From Microbacterium salitolerans (lineage in GTDB: Bacteria > Actinomycetota > Actinomycetes > Actinomycetales > Microbacteriaceae), in NCBI RefSeq assembly GCF_019720895.1, contig NZ_JAHKSH010000002.1:248001-312000 (forward strand): DNA of 64,000 bases, given 5' to 3'. The position numbers and the translations under genes are program-made. Shown here one piece after another: positions 33,506 through 40,384 of this stretch (positions are counted from its first letter, which is position 1; the number at the start of each line of letters is the position of its first letter). Below the pieces are notes generated by a model. The model was not told where the DNA came from. It worked only from the letters and a program-made list of their open reading frames with translations, and ran no database searches.

Positions 33506-34459
33506 GTGCGCAAGACGACAGCCGTAGCCTCCGTCCTTGGCCTGACCGCTCTCGCCCTCGCGGGATGCTCGTCGGCGCCGCAGACTCCCGAAGCCTGTGG
33601 ACGCGAGGCCGTGACCGATCCGAGCCTCATGAACGCGGTCGAGGTGTCCGGCGAGATCGGCTCCCAGCCGACTGTCGATTTCCCGATGCCGTTCGTCGCC
33701 GAGAACGCGGAGCATGCCGATGTCGAGCAGGGCGACGGCCCCGTCATCGAGTCGATGCAGCAGGCCGTGCGCTTCGACGCGACGCTCTACGAGGGCACGA
33801 CGGGTGTCGAGATCCCGCTCACGACCTATTCGGGCGACCAGTCGCAGGTTCTCGGCCTGTCGGCGCTCGTCGAGCAGCTCCCGGGCCTCGAGAGCGCGTT
33901 CGAGTGCGCGTCCGAGGGGTCCCGCGTCGTCGCGGCGCTCGGCAAGGAGGGCCTTTCTGAGGCCTTCGCGCAGCAGATCACGCAGTACGGTGCGCAGACG
34001 GGCGCCGAGCTCGATCCGACCCGCATGATCGCGGTCGTCGACGTCCACCGCGTCGTGCCCGGCGCCGCCGACGGTGCGCACGTCTACAACGATGGCCACG
34101 GTCTGCCGAGCGTCGTGCGCACGCCGGACGGTGTGCCCGGCGTCATCGTCCCCGACGGAGCGGCGCCGACCGACCAGGTCACGCAGACCCTGCTCAAGGG
34201 CGATGGCGACGCGATCGGGGAGGGTGACCTGCTCACCGTCCAGATGACGAGCGTCGACTGGTCGACGCGCAGCGTGTCGACGAACACCTGGGAGAGCGGC
34301 GCGCCCGCGACGACGACGGCGGATCAGCTGCCGGAAGGCGTTCCTCAGGCGCTCGAGGGCGCGACGGTGGGCTCGCAGATCATGACGATCGTGCCGGGCC
34401 AGGGCGGCTCGGCGACGATCACGGTCATCGACGTGCTGGGAGCCGTCGCCGCCGGCTGA
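33506..34459 (+). CDS. FKBP-type peptidyl-prolyl isomerase lipoprotein
   Basis: A 317-residue lipoprotein. The signal peptide ends in the lipobox LALAGC with the lipidated Cys at 21. The C-terminal third (about 210-317) has the outline of an FKBP domain, and the middle region looks like a degenerate copy of the same fold. Active-site residues of FKBP are not obvious, so foldase activity is uncertain; a chaperone role outside the membrane is more likely. Its place between trmI and pafBC is conserved in relatives. GTG start by promoter spacing. Confidence 0.8.
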   Translation: MRKTTAVASVLGLTALALAGCSSAPQTPEACGREAVTDPSLMNAVEVSGEIGSQPTVDFPMPFVAENAEHADVEQGDGPVIESMQQAVRFDATLYEGTTGVEIPLTTYSGDQSQVLGLSALVEQLPGLESAFECASEGSRVVAALGKEGLSEAFAQQITQYGAQTGAELDPTRMIAVVDVHRVVPGAADGAHVYNDGHGLPSVVRTPDGVPGVIVPDGAAPTDQVTQTLLKGDGDAIGEGDLLTVQMTSVDWSTRSVSTNTWESGAPATTTADQLPEGVPQALEGATVGSQIMTIVPGQGGSATITVIDVLGAVAAG

Positions 34460-34490
34460 CGCTCTGACGCCCATGCGGCTCGTCTGGCCA

Positions 34491-34496
34491 TAGGAT
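34491..34496 (+). promoter_or_regulatory. -10 element TAGGAT of a leaderless promoter
   Basis: TAGGAT ends 6 nt before the GTG of pafBC at 34503. Confidence 0.6.
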
Positions 34497-34502
34497 TGCC
34501 AG

Positions 34503-36485
34503 GTGGCAGAGCGGATCCGTGCGGAAGAGCGGCTCATGAACCTCACGGTCGCCCTCTTGGGAACCGAGGTGGGGCTCACGCGAGCGCAGATCTTCGGCAG
34601 CGTGACGGGCTACGTCGAGCAGGCGCGCAAGGGGGCCGAGGCGCTCGAGCGCATGTTCGAACGAGACAAGGCGACTCTCGTCGAACTCGGAATGCGCATC
34701 GAGGTCATCGGCGACAGCGAGAATCCGCAGAACATGCGCGAGGCGCGGTACCGCATTCCGCGCGAGGACAACGCCCTTCCCGACGACCTCGAGTTCACGC
34801 CGGCCGAGCTCGCGGTGCTGAGCCTCGCGGCCGAGGCCTGGGGCGAGGCCACCATGTCACGCGAGGCGCGCTCTGGACTGCGCAAGATCCGAGCCCTCGG
34901 AATCGATGTCGACGAGCCGATTCTCGGCTTCACTCCGCAGCTGAGTGCCCGCGAGCAGGCATTCGCACCGCTCGAAGCCGCGATCGATCGCGCCGCAGTC
35001 GTGCAGTTCGCCTACCTGCGCCCCGGATCTCAGCGCGTCCGGATGCGAACAGTGAGCCCGCTCGCCCTCGTGCAGTTCGAGGGACGCTGGCATCTCCACG
35101 GAGACGACGCGGCGACGGGCGGACCGCGGACGTTCCTTCTCAGTCGCATCGTGTCGGAGATCCGCACGACCGGGGCCCGCTTCGACTCCGCGCTCCGGGA
35201 GGGCGCCGCCGAGAGAGCGCTCCGCGGCCTGCGCGAGGTCGCCGCTCGTCAGCACGCGCTCATCGAGGTGACCCCGGGGTCTGAGGCGGCTCTGCGGCTC
35301 TCGCGGCGAGCGATTCCCGACGCGGCCGTGCAGGGTCTTGTCGTTCCGTACGTCGACGCGTTCGTGCTCGCCGACGAGATCGCGTCGTACGGGCCGGAGG
35401 CGCGCGTCGTCGAGCCGGCGGACCTGCGGGACCTCGTGATCGAGCGGCTGCGCGCCGTGCGCCTGCTTCACGCACGGCCCGCGGATCCGCGCCGGGCCGA
35501 GGGGGCTGAGCCCGTGCGTCAGAAGAGGAAGGCACCCGTCGTCTCCGCCGAACGGGTCCGCACGATCCTCACACTCGTCCCGTGGCTCCTCGAGCGCGGA
35601 GACGTCTCGCTCTCCGAGGTCGCCGCGGAGTTCGACGTGCGCGCCGACGAGCTCCGGAAGATGCTCTCGACGCTCACGCTCGTGGGCGAGCCGATGGGCG
35701 GTCTCTACACGGGCGCGGCGTTCGATCTGGATCACGAGCTGCTCGACCGGCGCGGCATCGTGCGTCTCACGCAGACAGTCGGGATCGACCGCGTGCAGCG
35801 CTTCACGGCACGCGAGGCGGCCGCGCTCATCGCGGGCCTCCAGCTCGTGGCGGCGATGCCGGGAGCCGCCGACGGGCAGACCGTGAGCGACCTGCGCGCG
35901 AAGCTCTCGCGCGGCGCCGCGGAGGACCCGGCGGACTCGGTGGTGGTCGACGCGCCGACGTCCGACCTCCGCGGTCATCTCTCTCGCGCCGTCCGCGATC
36001 GCGTCTCCGTGCGATTCACATACCGTCGCCCCGACGGCGCCGAGACCTCGCGCACGGTCGACCCGTCGGGACTGCTGCTCTCGGGCGGCGAATGGTATCT
36101 GCAGGGGTGGTGCCATCTCCGCGAGGCCGGGCGCACCTTCCTGCTCGAGCGTATGAGCGATGTCGAGATCACAGACGCTCCCGCCGCACACGTCGAGGAG
36201 GTCACGGCTCGACTGTTCGAGCCTCGAGACGGCGACCTCGTCGCGACGCTGCGCTTCCCGCAGACGATCCGCCCCCTCATCGCCGCGTACCTCGAACATG
36301 CGGAGATCCGGGAGTCGGGCGACGACGTGGTCGCGCGGATCCCGGTCGCCGACGTCGGCACCGTCAAGCGTCTGGCGGCACGCGGGGGAGGGCGCATAGA
36401 GGTCCTCGCACCGCTCGCCGCTCGCGATTCGACCACAGCGTGGGCCGAGGCGGGTGAAAAGCTTCACCGGGCGGCGCTAGACTGA
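34503..36485 (+). CDS. pafBC: Fused PafB-PafC, WYL-domain transcription activator of the DNA damage response
   Basis: A 660-residue protein made of two WYL modules in one chain. Each half has an N-terminal winged HTH (first near 1-60 with LTRAQIFGSVTGY, second near 345-400 with LSEVAAEFDVRADELRKML) followed by a WYL domain and a WCX C-terminal extension. In mycobacteria PafB and PafC are separate and form a heterodimer controlling RecA-independent repair genes; natural fusions are known in Arthrobacter. The pupylation genes that name it (pafA, pup) are not next to it here. GTG start by promoter spacing. Confidence 0.93.
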   Translation: MAERIRAEERLMNLTVALLGTEVGLTRAQIFGSVTGYVEQARKGAEALERMFERDKATLVELGMRIEVIGDSENPQNMREARYRIPREDNALPDDLEFTPAELAVLSLAAEAWGEATMSREARSGLRKIRALGIDVDEPILGFTPQLSAREQAFAPLEAAIDRAAVVQFAYLRPGSQRVRMRTVSPLALVQFEGRWHLHGDDAATGGPRTFLLSRIVSEIRTTGARFDSALREGAAERALRGLREVAARQHALIEVTPGSEAALRLSRRAIPDAAVQGLVVPYVDAFVLADEIASYGPEARVVEPADLRDLVIERLRAVRLLHARPADPRRAEGAEPVRQKRKAPVVSAERVRTILTLVPWLLERGDVSLSEVAAEFDVRADELRKMLSTLTLVGEPMGGLYTGAAFDLDHELLDRRGIVRLTQTVGIDRVQRFTAREAAALIAGLQLVAAMPGAADGQTVSDLRAKLSRGAAEDPADSVVVDAPTSDLRGHLSRAVRDRVSVRFTYRRPDGAETSRTVDPSGLLLSGGEWYLQGWCHLREAGRTFLLERMSDVEITDAPAAHVEEVTARLFEPRDGDLVATLRFPQTIRPLIAAYLEHAEIRESGDDVVARIPVADVGTVKRLAARGGGRIEVLAPLAARDSTTAWAEAGEKLHRAALD

Positions 36486-36517
36486 CCGCGAACACGACCC
36501 CCATCGTTGGAGAACTT

Positions 36518-36790
36518 ATGCCTTTCGGGAACGCCGGTATCTGGCAGATCCTCCTGATCCTCGCCATCGTCCTGCTCATCTTCGGCGCCTCGCGCCTGCC
36601 AGCGCTGGCGAAGAGCCTGGGACGCTCCGCGCGTGAGTTCAAGGGCGAGATCAAGCAGATGAAGGACGAGGGCAAGGCAGACAGCACGGCCGAGTCGACG
36701 GACGCCACGACGGACGCACCGTCGACGACGCCCTCCGCATCGCCGTCGTCGAACGACTCGTCGTCGTCTTCGTCCGACGTCAAGCCGTAG
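36518..36790 (+). CDS. tatA: Twin-arginine translocase subunit TatA
   Basis: A 90-residue protein with a single N-terminal helix (GIWQILLILAIVLLIFGASRLP), an amphipathic helix (LAKSLGRSAREFKGEIKQM), and a Ser/Thr/Asp-rich tail. TatA forms the pore for folded proteins with the RR signal. A TAGACT box near 36479 overlaps the end of pafBC and may be its promoter, with a short leader. tatC follows after 6 bp. A Tat-dependent oxidase is encoded 1.8 kb downstream. Confidence 0.93.
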   Translation: MPFGNAGIWQILLILAIVLLIFGASRLPALAKSLGRSAREFKGEIKQMKDEGKADSTAESTDATTDAPSTTPSASPSSNDSSSSSSDVKP

Positions 36791-36796
36791 CCGGTC

Positions 36797-37621
36797 GTGG
36801 CACGACCCCTCACGAGCGAGGGAGACCGGGGCGGCGAGCCGCTGGGTGACCGCCGCATGACGCTGGCGGGGCACCTCAAGGAGCTCCGTCGACGCCTGAC
36901 GTTCGCGGTGATCGGGCTCGCGGTGGGCATGATCATCGCGGCCTTCGCAACGACGTGGATCATCGAGTGGCTCACGTACCCGATCGAGCGCGTCGCGGAG
37001 AAGCTCAACGACGACACCTTCACGAAGCTCACCTTCACGACCGTCACCGGCCCATTCGATATGCGCGTGCGCATCTCGTTCGTCGCAGGCCTCATCCTGT
37101 CTGCCCCCGTCTGGCTGTGGCAGATCTGGCGCTTCATCACACCGGGCCTGACCCGGCGCGAGTTCTGGTACGCGCTCGGCTTCATGGGCGCGGCGATCCC
37201 GCTGTTCTTCGGCGGTGTGACGCTCTCGCTGTTCCTGCTGCCGAACATCATCACGATCATGGCGTCGTTCTTCCCCGAGAGCGTCGAGAACGCGGCCCAG
37301 ATGTTCACCGCGACCGAGTACTACAACTTCGTCTTCCGCACGATGACGATCATCGGAATCGGCTTCGTCTCGCCCGTCTTCGTCGTCGCGTTGAATCTCG
37401 CCGACGTGATCCGCGCGAAGCAGATCATGAGGGCCTGGCGCTGGGTCGTCGTGCTCTGCCTGGTGTTCGGGATGTTCGCCTCGCCGCCCGCCGACATGCT
37501 CACGTTCGTCATCGTGTCGGCGGTCCTCTTCGTGCTCTACATGCTCGCGGCGCTGCTGTGCCTGCTGTTCGACTGGCGGAAGAAGAAGCGCGCCCCCGAG
37601 CTCTTCATCGAGTACGACTGA
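36797..37621 (+). CDS. tatC: Twin-arginine translocase subunit TatC
   Basis: A 274-residue membrane protein with six helices, the receptor for RR signal peptides. HLKELRRRLTFAVIG near the N terminus and the conserved region FWYALGFMGAAIPLFFGG are typical. It starts at GTG 36797, 6 bp after tatA, and the frame begins with a cytoplasmic stretch (ARPLTSEGDRGGEPLGDRRM). A 21-bp perfect hairpin terminator follows. Confidence 0.95.
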   Translation: MARPLTSEGDRGGEPLGDRRMTLAGHLKELRRRLTFAVIGLAVGMIIAAFATTWIIEWLTYPIERVAEKLNDDTFTKLTFTTVTGPFDMRVRISFVAGLILSAPVWLWQIWRFITPGLTRREFWYALGFMGAAIPLFFGGVTLSLFLLPNIITIMASFFPESVENAAQMFTATEYYNFVFRTMTIIGIGFVSPVFVVALNLADVIRAKQIMRAWRWVVVLCLVFGMFASPPADMLTFVIVSAVLFVLYMLAALLCLLFDWRKKKRAPELFIEYD

Positions 37622-37631
37622 GCCTGGGGCG

Positions 37632-37678
37632 GTGCGAAAGAGGAGCCCGAGCATCAGGCTCGGGCTCCTCTTTCGCAC
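37632..37678. terminator. Very strong bidirectional terminator after tatC
   Basis: A perfect 21-bp stem (37632-37652 with 37658-37678) around an ATCAG loop. The center arms are GAGGAGCCCGAGC and GCTCGGGCTCCTC. It separates the tat transcript from the convergent RidA gene. The inner CTCTTTC on the plus strand supplies some pyrimidines. Confidence 0.9.
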
Positions 37679-37687
37679 TGCCGTGCG

Positions 37688-38329
37688 TCAGCCGGGGTAG
37701 ACCGCGTCGACCTCGATCTCCACGAGCCAGCCGTCGACCGGCAGATTCTCGATCTCGAGCGCGAATCGTGAGGGACGTACGTCGTTCGACACCATCGGCT
37801 CGGTCGGGGTGGATCCGAGGAGCACCTCGAGAGAGTCGCCGGTCGAGCGGTTCGTGTTCGCGAAGAACTGGCGGTACGCGCGATTGAAGCCGGAGTAGTC
37901 CATCTTCTCCGCGCCCTCGGGGTTCTGCAGGAAGACCCGCATCGAGATGACGTCCTCGTAGGAGAGACCCGCCCGTTCGAGGTTGTCGCCGATGCGATTC
38001 AGCGTGCCGATCGCCTGTGCCTCGGTCAGCGTCACTCCCTCGGGGAGCTTGCCGCCGGGGAACACGTCTGTCGGGATGAAGCGCTCTTCGGCCGTCGCGT
38101 CAGGATCGTCGTTCATCGCGGCAGGCCCGAGACCGGAGGACTTGTACCAGGCGGCGTTCTTGCCGATCGCGACGCCGTCCGCGAGAAGGGCCTCATCGCC
38201 TGAGACGAACGAGTGCGCTTCGGTCGGCTTCGGCGTGAAGACGCCCGAGGCGAATGCGGTGCTCGGAACGGCGACGGCGGCGGTTGCGGCGACGGCGAGA
38301 GCGACCCTCGTGCGGGTTCTCATCTTCAT
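37688..38329 (-). CDS. Exported RidA/YjgF-family protein (enamine/imine deaminase-like)
   Basis: A 213-residue protein with an N-terminal signal peptide (KMRTRTRVALAVAATAAVA, cleavage likely after AFA near 27). RidA-family proteins hydrolyse reactive imines and enamines to keto acids and are normally cytoplasmic; a secreted one is unusual. The catalytic Arg has an equivalent in DVRPSRFALEIENLP and the acidic residue in LVEIEVDAV, so activity is plausible. The ATG has AAGGAG seven bases upstream; the open frame continues to 38515 without support. It is divergent from a Tat-exported amine oxidase that would produce imines, which suggests the two work together outside the membrane. Confidence 0.82.
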   Translation of the reverse strand: MKMRTRTRVALAVAATAAVAVPSTAFASGVFTPKPTEAHSFVSGDEALLADGVAIGKNAAWYKSSGLGPAAMNDDPDATAEERFIPTDVFPGGKLPEGVTLTEAQAIGTLNRIGDNLERAGLSYEDVISMRVFLQNPEGAEKMDYSGFNRAYRQFFANTNRSTGDSLEVLLGSTPTEPMVSNDVRPSRFALEIENLPVDGWLVEIEVDAVYPG

Positions 38330-38632
38330 GGGGACTCCTTGCGTGGTTCTCCGGCGGTGGCCGGGCCGCCGGATCCTCCGAGCGGCGTGTGGAGGCTCCC
38401 ACCCCGAGATTTCACGATCGTGTCGGGAGGAGTCGACGGAGACACATGTCACGTGATCGACACACGTCGCCGTTTTCGTCACACGCCCGTCATGGATCAT
38501 GACGCCGGTCGACACCGAGGCGAATCATCGGCGTGATGCGACCTTCATAGCCTGCTCGGACGTGGAGCGGACGGACCCAGATCCGTCATCGGGGGAGCGC
38601 TCCCGGAGAGTCCGCCCGAGAGGTTCAGTCAC
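38330..38632. promoter_or_regulatory. Divergent promoter region with several palindromes
   Basis: This 303-bp gap separates the RidA-like and amine-oxidase genes and contains no credible ORF. It holds three palindromes: CACGATCGTG (38413-38422), TCACGTGA (38449-38456), and GTCATG-GAT-CATGAC (38489-38503). The local AT content is higher than in the flanking genes. A shared regulator for both genes is likely. No regulator gene is adjacent, so its identity is open. Confidence 0.5.
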
Positions 38633-40243
38633 ATGGTCACCGAGAAATCCGCCGGCGTCTCGCGCCGCAACTTCCTGCATGCCGTCGGCGCCGGATCCAG
38701 TGCTGGTGTCCTGTTCGCCACGATGGGGGCGATGGGGCTCGCGCCGGCTGCGGCCGCTCAGCCGACGTCCGGTGACTGGACGCCTCCGTCCGGCAGCGAC
38801 TTCTCCCTGACCGGTCGCGGACGCAAGACGGTCGTCATCGTCGGGGCAGGGCCCGCGGGTCTGGCGTCGGCGTACGAGCTGCAGAAGGCGGGCTACGACG
38901 TCACCGTGCTCGAGGCGCGGCATCGCCCGGGCGGGCGCACGCTGACGGTGCGTGGCGGCGACAGCGAGACCGACAGCGACGGGGTCACGCAGACGGCGCG
39001 TTTCGACGACGGCATCTACATGAACTGCGGGGCCGGTCGCATTGCGCAGTGGATGGTCACGATGGACTACCTCCGCGAGCTCGGTGTGCCCTACGAGGTG
39101 TTCACGAACGCCAACGCCGACGCGTATCTCTATAACGAGAAGGCCGGATCCCGGCCGGGCGCGCCGACCCGGTACCGCACCGCGAAAGCCGACTGGTTCG
39201 GATACACCTCGGAGCTGCTGAGCTATGCCACCGATCAGGGCGCGCTCGATCAGAAGCTCACGACCGCGGACAAGGACCACCTGCGCGACTTCCTTCGCAG
39301 CTGGGGGGCGCTTCAGGCCGACGGCACCTACACGGGTGGGAACAACCGCGGCTTCTCCGAGTACCCCTCGGCCTGGAACGAGCACGGAACTCCGCTGACG
39401 GGACCCGCGTCCATGTCGGAGGTCTTCGGGTCGCGCATGGGGATGTACTTCCCGTTCGAGGTCAACTGGGAGCAGTCGATGCTGATGTTCCAGCCCACGG
39501 GCGGCATGGACGCCATCTGCGACCACTTCGTGAGAGCCATCGGCAAGAACAACGTGAGATACAACTCGCCGGTCACCGGCGTCGAGAACACCTCCTCGGG
39601 CGTTGCGGTCACGTACCAGCGCGCCCACGGCCCCGCGAAGCGGATCGAGGCCGACTACGCCATCGTCTCGGCGCCGGCCCAGCTCATGCGCCGGTGGGAC
39701 ACCAACTGGAGTCCCGAGATCGACGCCGCGCTCGGCGAATTCTCGATCGGGTCGCCGGCCGGCAAGATCGGGCTGCAGTACCGGTCCCGCTTCTGGGAGG
39801 ACGACCACCGCATCTTCGGCGGCATCACCGAGACCGATATGGACCTCGCTCACATCTGGTACCCGTCGTATGGCTACGGCGAGAAGAAGGGCCTCGTCGT
39901 CGGCTACTACAACACGGGTGGGAACGCCCGTTCGTACGGCGCCATGAGCCCGGCGCAGCGTCAGGCGCGCGCCGTCTCACAGGGCGTGAAGATTCACGGC
40001 GAGAAGTACGCGACCGAGCTCGAGAGCTCGTTCTCGATCTCGTGGGACAAAGTGCCCTATGTCGAGGGCGCGTGGGCGTTCCCCGACACGTCGTCGTCGG
40101 GATTCACGCAGCTCCAGGCCGGTGAGGGCAGGGTGTTCTTCGCGGGCGACTGGATGTCGGAGATCTCGGCCTGGCAGCACGGGGCCTTCTGGTCGGCGCG
40201 CTACGCGGTGCAGGCGCTTCACGCGCAGGTCATGGCGAGCTGA
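38633..40243 (+). CDS. Tat-exported flavin amine oxidase
   Basis: A 536-residue FAD enzyme. The Tat signal has RR at 11-12 (VSRRNFLHAVGA) and a hydrophobic stretch ending in APAAAA near 42. The FAD site is VVIVGAGPAGLASA (67-80) and ARHRPGGR (95-102). The C-terminal FAD motif is FFAGDWMSEISAWQHGAFWSA. It belongs to the flavin monoamine/L-amino acid oxidase family, turning an amine or amino acid into an imine plus peroxide in the cell envelope or medium. It is divergent from an exported RidA-like gene, and tatAC lies just upstream. Confidence 0.88.
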   Translation: MVTEKSAGVSRRNFLHAVGAGSSAGVLFATMGAMGLAPAAAAQPTSGDWTPPSGSDFSLTGRGRKTVVIVGAGPAGLASAYELQKAGYDVTVLEARHRPGGRTLTVRGGDSETDSDGVTQTARFDDGIYMNCGAGRIAQWMVTMDYLRELGVPYEVFTNANADAYLYNEKAGSRPGAPTRYRTAKADWFGYTSELLSYATDQGALDQKLTTADKDHLRDFLRSWGALQADGTYTGGNNRGFSEYPSAWNEHGTPLTGPASMSEVFGSRMGMYFPFEVNWEQSMLMFQPTGGMDAICDHFVRAIGKNNVRYNSPVTGVENTSSGVAVTYQRAHGPAKRIEADYAIVSAPAQLMRRWDTNWSPEIDAALGEFSIGSPAGKIGLQYRSRFWEDDHRIFGGITETDMDLAHIWYPSYGYGEKKGLVVGYYNTGGNARSYGAMSPAQRQARAVSQGVKIHGEKYATELESSFSISWDKVPYVEGAWAFPDTSSSGFTQLQAGEGRVFFAGDWMSEISAWQHGAFWSARYAVQALHAQVMAS

Positions 40244-40324
40244 CGATCCTCGTCGGCGACGCCGGGAGGGAGAGCGTCGCGCGGTCCTGCGGCACCGGCG
40301 TCATCGGGATGAATGCGGTCTGAC

Positions 40325-40358
40325 GAGGGGCGGGGTGCCGCGCGGCACCTCGCCCCTC
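40325..40358 (+). terminator. Terminator after the amine oxidase gene
   Basis: A 16-bp stem with one G-T wobble (GAGGGGCGGGGTGCCG with CGGCACCTCGCCCCTC) and a 2-nt CG center. It lies 82 bp after the oxidase stop and 27 bp before helY; no T tract. Confidence 0.65.
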
Positions 40359-40384
40359 CGCACGCGAAGTGGTGGGATGGACCC

